Both the position numbers and the translations under genes were made by a program. The notes below the pieces were generated by a model. It had not been told where the DNA came from, ran no database searches, and saw only the letters and a program-made list of their open reading frames with translations. A DNA stretch of 64,000 nucleotides from NCBI RefSeq assembly GCF_023091745.1, contig NC_068930.1:13786262-13850261 (forward strand), read 5' to 3'. Source of the DNA: Budorcas taxicolor. Its lineage: Eukaryota; Chordata; Mammalia; Artiodactyla; Bovidae. Within the stretch, counting starts at the first letter, position 1, and each line of letters opens with the position of its first letter. Shown here one piece after another: positions 33,108 to 44,064 of this stretch.

Positions 33108-33334
33108 CCCTTTGAAATATTGCCTTATTCTTTTAAATTGCTGCAGTACTAGTTTATTGAATGAGTGTGTCCCAGTTGATTTAACATTCTCCCAGAGATG
33201 AATATTAAGATATTTTTCTAATATTTAGCATCATAAGTGATTGTTCAGTGACTACCATTGTATGAATACTATCCTAGTGTGGGATGTTCTTCAGCTTTCT
33301 AAGCCTCAGTTCCCATATTTGTAAAATACACATA
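33108..33334. other. short unique spacer
   Basis: Non-repeat sequence between the L1 and the next BovB; nothing else seen. Confidence 0.4.
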
Positions 33335-33861
33335 CTATGACAAATTTAGGCAGCATATTAAAGAGCAGAGACATCGCTTTTATGACAAAGGTCCATATAG
33401 TCAAGGCTATGATTTTTCCAGTTGCCATGTATGGATGTGAGAGTTGGACTGTGAAGAAAGCTGAGTGTCGAAGAATTGATGCTTTTGAACTGTGGTGTTG
33501 GAGAAGACTCTTGAGAGTCCCTTGGACTGCAAGGAGATCCAACCAGTACATTCTGAAGGAGATGAGTCCTGGGATTTCTTTGGAAGGAATGATGCTAAAG
33601 CTGAAACTCCAGTACTTTGGCCACCTCATGAGAAGAGTTGACTCATTGAAAAAGACTCTGATGCTGGGAGGGATTGGGGGCAGGAGGAGAAGGGGACAAC
33701 AGAGGATGAGATGGCTGGATGGCATCACCGACTCGATGGACGTGAGTTTGCATGAACTCCAGGAGTTGGTGATGGACAGGGAGGCCTGGCATGCTGCGAT
33801 TCATGGGGTCACAAAGAGTCGGATACGACTGAGCAACTGAGCTGAACTAAACTGAACTGAT
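33335..33861 (+). mobile_element. BovB LINE 3' fragment with a long open C-terminal frame
   Basis: About 525 bp. A frame at 33337-33840 stays open for 167 codons to the natural end of ORF2: MTNLGSILKSRDIAF, MYGCESWTVKKAECRRIDAF, WCWRRLLRVPWTARRSNQYI, LKLQYFGHLMRRVDSLKKTL, GGRRRRGQQRMRWLDGITDS and the terminal AAIHGVTKSRIRLSN. It lacks the endonuclease and reverse-transcriptase domains, so it is not functional despite the open frame. The tail is GAACTAAACTGAACTGA. No TSD was found. Confidence 0.93.
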
Positions 33862-34348
33862 GTGTAGAGAGAGAGCAAATTAGCCAAGGTGGCATGTTCA
33901 GGCTCTCTCATCCCACATTTTGTTAATAAGGACTATGTAAGAGCTGAGATCATTGATAGCCCTGTGTATGCACATCATGAGATACTCACTTGGTCATGAG
34001 CTACTTTGTGCTTGTAGGGATATATGAGCTCCACCTAAGAAAGCTGTGACATTTTACTGCTCCATTAAGGCTGTGTCCATTGGGTCAGCCACAAAGGGAA
34101 AGAATAGAGTGTGTCTACTGCTATGGCTGCTGTTTCAGCTAGGAGAGAAAACTTATGGCTGCTGTGTCAGTCAGGAGAGAGGTTGTGTGTGGTTATCTTG
34201 TGTTATGTCTGCGACTACAGCTCCTATGCCAGAAGGGAATAAATGTGTCTGCAGTTCCTAAGGGTCCTCGAGTCCTTCTAGCCTCTTAGCTCGTACCTCG
34301 CCTACTCTGAGTTCAGTGGACAGTGCAGACAGTGTGAACAGCAAGACA
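33862..34348 (+). mobile_element. endogenous retrovirus LTR (class I-like), 5' LTR orientation
   Basis: An LTR-like unit of roughly 490 bp that begins TGTGTAGAGAG next to the BovB tail and ends ...AAGACA. It contains a polyadenylation signal AATAAA at 34238-34243 in the plus sense, followed by a T/C-rich U5 (GTCCTCGAGTCCTTCTAGCC, CTCTGAGTTCAGTGGACAGT). A near-perfect duplication (ATGGCTGCTGT..., 34123 and 34155, 32 bp apart) lies upstream of the AATAAA. It resembles bovine ERV LTRs known from repeat libraries, by memory only. The 5' limit is uncertain. Confidence 0.6.
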
Positions 34349-34350
34349 AC

Positions 34351-34368
34351 TGGTGCTGTGACTAGGAT
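34351..34368 (+). promoter_or_regulatory. retroviral primer binding site, tRNA-His-like
   Basis: TGGTGCTGTGACTAGGAT lies two bases after the LTR end, where a primer binding site belongs, and differs from the complement of the tRNA-His 3' end at about two of 18 positions as I recall it. It confirms the LTR orientation and shows that the leader region was once attached. Only about 20 bp of leader remain before BovB sequence begins. No gag, pol or env sequence is present. Confidence 0.55.
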
Positions 34369-34387
34369 GAAGAGCGATACACTGTGG

Positions 34388-34815
34388 TGTTTCCAGTAGC
34401 CATGTACACATGTGAGAGTGGGACCATAAAGAAGTCTGAGCCCTGAAGAATTGATGCTTTCAAACTGCGGTGCTGGAGAAGACTCTTGAGAGTCCCTTGG
34501 ACTGCAAAGATATCAAACCAGTCAATCCTAAAGATCAGTCCTGAATATTCCTTGGAACAACTGATGCTGAAGCTGAAGCTCCAGTACTTTGGCCACCTGA
34601 TGTAAAGAACTGACTCATGGAAAAGACCCTGATGCTGGGAAAGATTGAAGGCAGTAGGAGAAGAGGTTGACAGAAGATGAGATGGTTGAATGGCATCATC
34701 AACTCAATGGACATAAGTTTGAGCAAGCTTCAGGAGAAGGTGAACAGCAGGGAAGCCTGGCATGCAGCAGTCCATGGGGCTGCAAAGAGTCAGTGACTGA
34801 ACAACAGCAACAAAA
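34388..34815 (+). mobile_element. BovB LINE 3' fragment, older subfamily
   Basis: TTTCCAGTAGCCATGTACAC, TTGATGCTTTCAAACTGCGG, GACTCTTGAGAGTCCCTTGG, AAGATTGAAGGCAGTAGGAG and the end GTGACTGAACAACAGCAACA mark a plus-sense BovB with several deletions. Same tail type as the copy at 23654. It truncates the retroviral leader on its left. Confidence 0.9.
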
Positions 34816-34839
34816 TTACTTATTCTGTGGACAGATGAA

Positions 34840-34905
34840 ACAAGTACATAAAGTACTGAGCACAGTGTCAGGTTTGTGGTGGATACTCAGCAAATGCAAC
34901 TTATA
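34840..34905 (+). mobile_element. possible MIR 3' end
   Basis: CATAAAGTACTGAGCACAGT, GTCAGGTTTGTGGTGGATAC and TCAGCAAATGCAAC fit the terminal MIR order. Short. Confidence 0.35.
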
Positions 34906-34909
34906 GTTT

Positions 34910-37250
34910 CTCTCCTCTCCTGTAGTTCACATGCTTTTTCTAGGATAAAATAATCACAATTGGAAGTTAATGGAAGATGAAGATCTAATATTTTTGATGG
35001 CATAGGGAAGTTAAGAGCATATAGTAATAGAACCGAACTGCATAGATCCTATCAAGCCTTGCTGCTTATCAAACATGCAAGCATAACCTCATGCTTTCAT
35101 TTCTATTACCCACCCTGCCTCTAGCCCAGTTCCATAACAATAACTAAGGTACCTGTTCATACAGTTGCATGAAAGCATGCAACTGCATGCTTGGAGGAAA
35201 GCATGTATCTGCAGTGTTTTTTTATACTGTAAGCTTTCCAAAAATGATAGTTGATGAAAGAGTTTATTGGTCTTTGAAAGAAACTGCTCTTATTCATTTA
35301 CTCTAAGTAAGCAGGGTTGTTACTCTGCATTTAACTACCTGAAAAATGGCAAAGAGCTCTGTAAACAAGTGCCTATTTAATTATTGTCTAAAGTATGTCT
35401 AAAGAGAGTGCAAATCATAGGTTCACAGACTTGTGGAATGTTAGCATAGGGAGAAAAATATTATCACATCTTTCCTTTTCTAGTGGTAAATAGAAACTAA
35501 CCGGACAGTTCTATTTAATGTGTCTGAGCACTCTGTGTAAAGTCTGCTTTAGCACTAAATATCTATTGGATAGTTCCTCTGAGAACAGGTCTTATTATTA
35601 GATTATATCATACAAGATGAGTCAATAAGGGAGTTATTTTCCAACCCAGCTTGCCAATGGAAATACCTATTTTAAAATTATTCCAAGACCTTCTTTGGAG
35701 GAGGTTAGGAAAAATATGCCTATGAATCATAAAAATAGCAAGCCCTGGGGCTGAGTGGGCCTGATATAAGAGATACAAAGAACAAAGAAAAAGGTGCACT
35801 ACAGGTGTGCAGAAATGGGGGATAAACAAAAGAAGTAGACATCAGATGAGATGGGTAAGGCAGAATAGTATACTCAGAATGCAAAAACAAAAAAAAAACA
35901 CAAAATGAACTTAAAAAGTACTTGACCTGGAGAGAATAAGAGGATAGTTCTTACTACAAATTTCAGGAGGAAAACAAAACAACAAAACATGATTTCCTTG
36001 CATAATTGAGATTTAATTAGGCCAAATTAGGCTGTACTTTTACTAATACATTTATTTTTCAGTTTAATCCATTTTCAATCACAAAAGGTTTTTTTTTAAA
36101 TTTTTCTTAATATCCTATCATCATCAGTAACAGCTCACCTGTTTTAAAAATATCTTGACCCGAATAAGAAAAGCCTCTTTTGAATTAATTACTTCTCTCG
36201 GGAAAGGGAAGGTACTTTTCCTAATTCAAATTTAAACTAGCAGAGTAAAAGAAAAAGCCACACACACACAAACCCCAAATTCACTGTTTTCCCTTGCTGG
36301 TCAAACAATCTGACAGGAGAGGGAAAGGGGTTGTATTTAAATGCTCATTTTGCCTATAAAGATTTTTCATATCTCACAAAACCAAATTCGTCTGTAAGAC
36401 TGACATTTCAGAAGAGGAAGGAACGCAGACAGGTGAACTCAGATCAAAATGGATTTTGCCAACCTTCAATTTTAAAGGTCAAGGTTGTTGCAGACTTGTG
36501 TTGTGTTTTCAGTCTAAAGCTCTCACCTTCATTGCCAGCATTCAGGAAATGTCCATGAACAAAAGGAAGAGAATTCTTCCCTTGCTCTGGTTGGGACTTC
36601 AAAATAGCTGCAGATGACAGCTGCATTAAAAGAGCAGAAAGACTTCTTGTCACACGTGCTATTCTTCTAAAAGAGGAGGGAGGATGTTTAGTTTGTTTAT
36701 GAATTCTGGACAATTCTGGAAGAATGGCACATTAGATAACCTTACCTTGTAGTCTCCGCTGTCCCAGGCTGCAGTGGCCCATTGTGGTCAGTGTTTGGGA
36801 CCTTTTCACCTGTCAGACCACTTACTCCAGAGTTTGTTCTTGGAGAACTACAAGGGTCTGTCAAAAAGTGCACTCATTCTCTTGTGAACCAAAATACCTA
36901 ACTTAAACAAATGTGCATTTAGCTGCCCTGGCTTTCTGTTCACAAGGAATTCTGGACACACAGCAAGAATTTCACACAGCTCCTGTCCACAGCCCATGAG
37001 GGAACAGCAGTAAAAAGAGAAAGTTAGGAATTTGTATCTTTCAAGGAGATGAAACATTTGTATAAAAAGTTCCTAAAAGTGCCACCTTCATAAGAAGAGT
37101 CATTCACTTGAGGGTGGTTTTCAAGTTTGGCCTAACTGTTCTAGAGATGCTGTCTTTATACTGGCATAAAATGTGAGCTTAACTCTCACGATGTTTTAAA
37201 TATTATTGGAAAATATCATATATTGTTGACATATATATTTTGTGATATTT
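34910..37250. other. long repeat-poor block, no gene seen
   Basis: About 2.3 kb without a nameable transposon. GCATGCAACTGCATGC-type inverted words occur at 35165-35195 (ATGCAACTGCATGC and GAAAGCATG repeats). 36000-37240 is AT-balanced with no simple repeats and could include conserved regulatory sequence. Frames at 36331-36713 on both strands overlap and carry no motif. Confidence 0.35.
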
Positions 37251-37582
37251 TGTGACCTACTACAATTATTTGTAACGCAGGAGAGGAAGAAATTTTTCTT
37301 AGCGTCCCTGGCTAGGTCTGAAAATTAAATCTATGAAGACAAATTAACAAGTGAAGAAGATACAAATTTATTTAATATGAGTTTTATGGGACACAGGAGC
37401 CTTCATAAGGCAATGAAGGCTTGAAGGAAAGGTTTAACAAGTATTTGTAGGCTAGGGATTCATGGAGAGTGGACTGATGTGGAAAATTCCAATAGGTTGG
37501 AGTATAAGTGCAAGAAGCTGGCAGAAACTTAGCAAGATCTCTCCATTCGTCCCTCTAATAAGGATGTTCCTTTCCTCTATAG

Positions 37583-37769
37583 GTTAAAGTGTCTGCCTGC
37601 AATGCAGGAGACCTGGGTTTGATCCCTGGGTCGGGAAGATCCCCTGGAGAAGGAAATGGCATCCTACTCCAGTACTCTTGCCTGGAGAATCCCATGGACG
37701 GAGGAGCCTGTGGGCTACAGTCCATGGGGTTGCTAAGAGTCGGACATGACTGAGCAACTTCACTTTCAC
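37583..37769 (+). mobile_element. Bov-tA SINE, 5'-truncated, first of a tandem pair
   Basis: Starts inside the tRNA part (GTTAAAGTGTCTGCCTGCAA) and runs through ATCCCTGGGTCGGGAAGATC to GACTGAGCAACTTCACTTTC. Flanked by TTTCCTCTATAG (37571-37582) and TTTTCCTCTATAT (37770-37782). Confidence 0.93.
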
Positions 37770-37782
37770 TTTTCCTCTATAT

Positions 37783-38002
37783 AAAAGACTTCCCTGGTGG
37801 CTCAGATGGTAAAGTGTCTGTCTGCAATGCAGGAGACCCGGGTTCTATCCCTGGGTTGAGAGGATCCCCTGAAAAAGGCAACGGCAATCCACTCCTGCAC
37901 TCTTGCCTGGAAAATCTCATGGACGGAGGAGCCTGATAGGCTACAGTCCATGGGGTTGCAAAGAGTTGGACACGACTGAGCGACTTCACTTTCACTTTTC
38001 AC
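37783..38002 (+). mobile_element. Bov-tA SINE, full length, second of a tandem pair
   Basis: Starts AAAGACTTCCCTGGTGGCTC, contains GACCCGGGTTCTATCCCTGG and ends in repeated CACTTTTC. Flanked by TTTTCCTCTATATAA (37770-) and TTTTCCTCCATATAA (38003-38017), so the same target word was duplicated again. Frames of 61-130 codons on the minus strand here are SINE readings. Confidence 0.93.
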
Positions 38003-38194
38003 TTTTCCTCCATATAAGGAGAAAACCTTTAACTTGATATACCTAAGGATTTTATGATCCTTTTCAGGGGCGAAGGGCCAGAGACATGTCAAAGTGACTT
38101 GGTACTTCTGTTGTTTTCTCAAACTCCTTCGGCTTAAAACATTCAATATGCTGAAGTGCCTAATTTTGAAGTAGCATGTCCTGATCCTCATCAT

Positions 38195-40070
38195 TTGTAT
38201 TTTAAAATGTTACAGGATTCCAATACACAGGCTTCTGTGTTACATTACAAATGCTCAGCACACTATATTCTACCTTGGACACTCTTAGTACACACTCAGA
38301 CACCCACAGTCATGTAAGATATAAGCTAATGGGATATTAATGCTAACAGTATCCTCAGAAGTGATCAATAGTGACCCTCTACTTTGAAAATGACTTAACA
38401 GGGACCTAGCGCATTCAGAAAGGTGGTTAGTGACGGGGCAGAGGATGGAACCCGGTCCTCCTGGGCCCTGGCCCTGCCAGCCCTCAGCTCCTGGTTTTCA
38501 ACAACCACTCAAATTCTCTGTAGACTTGAGATGCTCAGCAAATGTCTTCAACACCATCAGATTGTACCAAATAAGCACGTGCAACTGAACCACTTAGGTT
38601 CCTAATATTTGACATTTAACACCCCATACTGAGGAATATCTTTGACCCATCAGGGCTACATCTGAACCTGAAAGAAAAATGTTTATGTTGGTTATTAGAC
38701 ATCTCTATGCCTGTCTCCCTTCCCGGCTCTTGGAGACATATGCGGCTATTGTCAGCTCCATTTCCTGTATTTAACCCATGCTCTGTCTCCTCTGATTGCC
38801 CCTAATGGAGCTTGACAGTTGTAGAGTTAATCTAAGCTCTGGTTTCCAGGTCTCAGTTCAGGAAACAATCGGTCCCCAGAGTGCTGGGGCTTCTTGCAAG
38901 GCTATATTCCCCTTGGGGCCTTTCCCAGCCCAGCTGGGGAGCTTTTCCCATTGTCTGCCAAATGGACACCAATTAAGTCAACTGTTTTCCAATTAGAATT
39001 TAGCAGAATTCCTCTTGTTCTCTGGTACTCCTATTCCCAAACAGAGGTCTGTTTTTGGAATTAGTTACACAGGGAGGAAAATAAATAAATAAATGGCAGC
39101 CCTTTCCTGTAACCAGATCCCTCTGGGCTTTTCCTGTCAGCCATTCACACAACATGATCCCCGGATAGATGGCAACTGCTTGGTAGCTCTGAGGTTTATT
39201 ATCTGCATAATCCTTCCATGGGGCTGTTCGGGTAGTACAGAGCCCAAAGCTAAGAATAGAAGGAGCATTCCCCAGAAGGAGCACTCAAGTCACTGGGAAG
39301 AGGTGGGAAAATTCCTCTTTGTACCAAAAAATGTGGGTTTGCTTTGAAGAGATGAAAGTGTGGTGTTTTGCTTTCTGGAGAAGATGCGCCTCCATTTGGA
39401 CAGCCAACTGTCAGACAGATATATTCTTGGGATGAAGGATTCTGCAGAGCACAGCATTTCCAGGCAGCGTTTAAGATGTCAATCAGTGGTGTTTGAAATC
39501 ACTCAGGCCGTCGCAGCTGGGTGACATCGGGCCAAATCAGGGCATCTTTGGAGAACAGGGCATCGTTGACATCAGAATGCCCTTGTTTGTGAAACATGGT
39601 CAATCACAAATAAGATCTTCTGCAAAGAATCCTACTTATTATCATATATTTTTTAGCAATTTTTTTCAGCATGTTCATTTGGCATGCTCATAAAGAACAA
39701 AGAAAGGCATGTGGCTAAGAGCCACCCTTTTTTCAGACTATAACCACCTGGACTCTTTTAAAAATAAGATTCCAATTCAGGAGACCCAGGATGGGACCTG
39801 ATCCGCTGAACTTTTCATAAGCTCCCTGGTGATACTGAGGCTTCATAACCTTCACCACAGTTTGTCCCAAGCATTCAGATTAATAGGTAATAAACTGATA
39901 AGTAATTAAGTCAATAGGTAAAGGATCCATCATTCTTATTGAATTGGGTCCACAAGGAGCAAATAGAATTAAAACTTGAATGACATGCTCAGATATTTCA
40001 GATAAAACATCTTGCCAATCTGTGGTTAATTTTTTTCTTTCCGGTAGTATCAGCTTTTCTATCTACTCAT
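38195..40070. other. repeat-poor block, no gene seen
   Basis: About 1.9 kb with almost no nameable transposon; AAATAAATAAATAAATGG at 39078-39095. The part 38430-39700 has mixed GC content and is a candidate for conserved non-coding sequence. Overlapping frames on both strands around 39000-39350 (94 and 84 codons) have no motif and no convincing splice sites. Confidence 0.35.
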
Positions 40071-40074
40071 TTAT

Positions 40075-40195
40075 TCATTCATTCATTTGACATTATTCTT
40101 TATTAATTGACAATGTATCACATGAGGAGCATTCAGGAAATGTGCTAAGATACAAAAGAAACATACTGGAAAGATCTCTGAACTCCAGACAGAAA
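40075..40195 (-). mobile_element. possible L2 LINE 3' end
   Basis: ATTCATTCATTCATTTGACA, TGTATCACATGAGGAGCATT, AAATGTGCTAAGATACAAAA follow the reverse-sense end of L2. May extend further right. Confidence 0.35.
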
Positions 40196-40199
40196 GTAA

Positions 40200-41172
40200 A
40201 GAAATAGAAGTTCAGTATCTGCAGATGTAGCAACTGCTACGCAAGGCACAATATTGCAAACGGCAGCGGTCTTTAGACGGTGGCTGAAGTTTCCCCAGTG
40301 TGCCAAGGCAGACTCTACTTAGCCTTATCTGCTTTAGACTCAGAACGGGCAGTGTACCGGCTGACACAGTCACAGGCCCAGCCTTGATCTGGTGAGGGAC
40401 GAGTCGGCACAAAGCCAGGGATGATGGGAAGTAGGGACCACAAGGCCCTATTTGGAGACTGGCTGGCAGCCCCAATGTAAATGACAAAATGAAGAACAGA
40501 AAATTAAGGGCCATACAGTTTCAGAGAATTGAATCAATGTGAGATACATTTTTAGAAGTCTTCATCTATAAGCTATGGAGGGGAAAAAGAGTCATGTACG
40601 ATAGTTATATATTTATTAATTCCTTCATTATTAAAGTTAAATGTTTACTGAAATCAATTAGAAAATAACAAAAAACAAAAAAGTAATTTCTACTGAAATT
40701 TTTAAAAATGAATAACTATTTACAATGGCCCTTTACCTTGATAAAAAGCAGCATAGCATCAAATAGTAAGATCTGAAACAGAAAAGCTAAAGGCCATATA
40801 GAAAATTATATGTTATGGGGGAATGAGGCCCCCTTAAAAGCATAAGACTATTATATATCAATGATCTAGGTAGGTTTTAAATAACGTGCTTCACGCTTAC
40901 TGCAGGCTGTGAAAGGAATTCCTTAGCTTGTCACAAATCACCCACAATCCCACCAGACTTCACTCAACAGTCAGATACAATAATGTGAAAATTCCTACCT
41001 CCACATATTTGCAGCTATATGCCACAGCCTCAAAGAAAATACCAACTATTAGCGAAACGAGCCTGACTCAATTTTCTCTGAATCATATTTGTTTGGAAAG
41101 TGATCAATAAACCTTGCATAAAAGGAAAATTGACATCTGCCTTTTACAAGAAGAATGACAGCCTAAGGAGCC

Positions 41173-41235
<63 letters not shown>

Positions 41236-42610
41236 GTTAAATCCCAAGAAAACAAAAAAAATATTGGTGAATGTATCTTAGGGCTGAATTCTTAATAGTC
41301 AAACGCCGATCATTCATCAAGCTTTGAACATTAAGAAATAATGACTTCACTGTGTGAAATACACAGAGCTGTTCATTTTTTCCTTTTTCTGATTTTTTTT
41401 TTTTTTGCTTTCTCTTTCTATGGCTCTCTCTCGCCAGCCACCTAATTCTATATTCTGGGCGGTTTTCCAGGTCTGATGTCCCTCTTTATTCTTTTTTCTG
41501 GTTGTTGTCCTAAGAAAGTAATGGCAAATTATTATTAAAATATTGCTACTTTCTATGGGGAAAAGTAAGAGGATGCTTTTATTTAATTTTCCACTAATGA
41601 GGCTGCCTGGAGAGGTGCCCAAAAGACCTGTTTAAGATGATGGGAAAACTTCTAGATCTTGATGGGGTATGGCAATGAACTTTTGGGCTGTACTGGGGAA
41701 CTTGCTACTACCCCATCATTCCTTACCAGGAACTTAACTCCTTCTTAATTCACACCCTTAGCAGAGGTGCAGAAATCAGGACAGAGGAGTAGAGAAGGGA
41801 TATTTCTCTCCTGACCCCAAACAGCCCAGCCTGAAACATTTACAAGAAAGTTTGTTTTTAGGAAATTTCCAGTCCAATTATACTCTCCCAAGAGATGCAA
41901 ATAGTTCAGATAGCATTCAGATAAGCATCCACAATTTTGGGAACTTCATAAAAAAAAAAAAACAACCCAGAATTAGCAACTTTTTGAGGCTTGGCCTTCC
42001 CTGACTAAAATAGCTCTTACTGGGAGAGGCAGCCTCTCCTGGTGGTCCCAGGATCGAGGTTAGAATCAGGAGGTTCCGGGTGTTTTGATTCCAGCTTTCT
42101 TTCTCACTTGATGGGTGGCCTGAGGAATAAAATGAGCACTAATCTCTAGACTTGAGACAAAGGGACAAATAAAAATCAATCTCAGGTTTTTTTTAATTGA
42201 TTTATCAGGTTGATGAATGGGGCTATACATGTAATTACTTTCCAGCTTGAAGAAGATATATGGAATTCACAGAAAAGTCGTCTGAGTCACTCTGATCCTC
42301 CTGGCAGAATCATGGTCACCTCATCTGCCTGTACAATTATCTAAGATTCGAAAGCAATGGAAGTTCTTCCTGGCCTCTGATCAGTTGCACTTTGGGAGGT
42401 ATTTTTAGACAGCTCACCATGGTGACCTAACCTAATATTGGCTGATGGACACAGTGCATTTATCAGGCTAGTTTTGGCAGAGAAGACAATGGTACTTTTG
42501 ATGGAAATAAATCACAAGAGAGACCTACTTCAGAGAGACACCATGGAGATATAATCTAAGAGCAACAGACACTTAGTGAGTTCTTCTACTTCAATATGCA
42601 ACCTCCTTTG
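40200..42610. other. non-coding DNA, no gene seen
   Basis: Unique sequence with one long microsatellite (annotated separately), a T-run at 41393-41406 and an A-run near 41950. The 100-codon minus-strand frame at 40212-40514 has no motif. Confidence 0.4.
41176..41232. repeat. (TC)n microsatellite, about 28 units
   Basis: Perfect, uninterrupted TC dinucleotides for 57 bases. Perfect tracts of this length are usually highly variable in length; the homopurine/homopyrimidine strands could form triplex (H-) DNA. Confidence 0.98.
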
Positions 42611-42619
42611 CCCACATTG

Positions 42620-43100
42620 ATTCTGTGGGTAAATATAGAATGTTTGATGATCTACACTGCAAGTGAGAAAAATCCAAATTGACTTAGTTTAAACTGGAAG
42701 TGGAATGTTCACCTACAAAGTCCCAAGGTGTAGGAAAGAAAGGTTTGATCACAGGCTCATCTCCATTTCTTGGTGAATCTCTGTACTCTGTCTCCTCTGC
42801 CTATTAACTTTGCCCAGAGGTCAGCTTCCCTAATGGTGGGAAAAATGATTGTGGAGTTTCAGAATTCACATCTATACATGTACTGTCCACTAAAAAAGAG
42901 GAATACGTGATCCATTTTCATTCCATGCCCTGGCTTCATTCTGATTGGATCAATATCTCATCCCTGAACCCAGCATGGTGGCAAGTAAATGAGATTAAGC
43001 TGATCATCTTGGGCTAACTGAGACTTGAATGGGGTTGAAACTTGGGTCAATCCCAATCAACTGATGACTGCTACCAGGTAGGGAAGAGATGCAATGAATG
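42620..43100. mobile_element. possible old DNA-transposon or LTR remnant
   Basis: AAGTGAGAAAAATCCAAATT, GACTTAGTTTAAACTGGAAG, CTGTACTCTGTCTCCTCTGC, CATTCTGATTGGATCAATAT, CTCATCCCTGAACCCAGC and ACTGATGACTGCTACCAGG occur in an order that I associate with an old mammalian interspersed repeat, but I cannot name the family. Confidence 0.3.
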
Positions 43101-43249
43101 CTGGGGGAACCAGCAATGTCCTTTACCAGAGGAATGATCACCCTCTACTCAAGGTAAATAGATTGTGTATGTAGTTAACTGACTTATTCAAGATCTCTCA
43201 GTCAGTCTGTGATGAAGCCAAGGTCTTAATCAACGCCTAGTGTTGAATA

Positions 43250-43761
43250 TAACCGATCTAGATAGCATATTCAAAAACAGAGACGTTAATTTGCCAACAA
43301 AGCTCCGTCTAGTCAAGGCTATGGTTTTTCCAGTGGTCATGTATGGATGTGAGAGTTGGACTGTGATGAAAGCTGAGCGCTGAAGAGTGGATGCTTTTGA
43401 AATGTGGTGTTGGAGAAGACTCTTGAGAGTTCCTTGGACTGCAAGGAGATCCAACCAGTCCATTCTAAAGGAGATCAGCCCTGGGATTTCTTTGGAAGGA
43501 ATGATGCTAAAGCTGAAACTCCAGTACTTTGGCCACCTCATGCGAAGAGTTGACTCATTGGAAAAGACCCTGATGATGGGAGGGATTGGGGGCAGGAGGA
43601 AAAGGGGACGACAGAGGATGAGATGGTTGGATGTCATCGCTGACTCGATAGATGTGAGTTTAAGTGAACTCCAGTAGTTGGTGATGGACAGGGAGGCCTG
43701 GCGTGCTGCAATTCATGGGGTCGCAAAGAGTAGGACACGACTGAGTTACTGAACTGTACTG
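43250..43761 (+). mobile_element. BovB LINE 3' fragment
   Basis: About 510 bp, young-looking. The frame 43387-43677 reads WCWRRLLRVPWTARRSNQSI, LKEISPGISLEGMMLKLKLQ, YFGHLMRRVDSLEKTLMMGG and GRQRMRWLDVIADSIDVSLS before a TAG. The direct repeat AGTGTTGAATA is perfect at 43239-43249 and 43762-43772, so both ends are exact. The tail is GAACTGTACTG. Confidence 0.95.
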
Positions 43762-43874
43762 AGTGTTGAATAATGCCAAAGATCTCTACATAACAAAGAA
43801 ATCTTTCAAAATGCAAATATGTTTACATTATTTCCACCTTCATCATCAGCTCCCATGAACTTCAGGAGAAAGTC

Positions 43875-44060
43875 CAAATGCCCTGGCTTGACTTTCAAGT
43901 AGATTTGTGCCCTAGTTTCTGCCTATCATCCCAAACTGATCTTATCTCACATTTTAAACCACTTAGCATTTCCTGTGCATCTTTTTAGATTCTATGTCCT
44001 TGTTTACCCATCTGACTCTCACTTTTCAGTATTACCATTATATTGCAGTTGGTCAATTTC
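43875..44060 (+). mobile_element. possible L2 LINE 3' fragment
   Basis: GTCCAAATGCCCTGGCTTGA, GTGCCCTAGTTTCTGCCTAT, CATCCCAAACTGATCTTATC and ACCCATCTGACTCTC follow the L2 3' order in the plus sense. Diverged. Confidence 0.4.
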
Positions 44061-44064
44061 TAAT

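Larger units (their letters stand above)
37260..38190. mobile_element. possible ancient LTR, interrupted by two SINEs
   Basis: The flanks of the two Bov-tA copies (37260-37582 and 38003-38190) seem to belong to one older element: ATACAAATTTATTTAATATG, TTTATGGGACACAGGAGCCT, GGTTTAACAAGTATTTGTAG on the left, GGGCCAGAGACATGTCAAAG, TACTTCTGTTGTTTTCTC and GTAGCATGTCCTGATCCTC on the right. This has the texture of an old antisense LTR, but I cannot assign a family. Confidence 0.3.
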
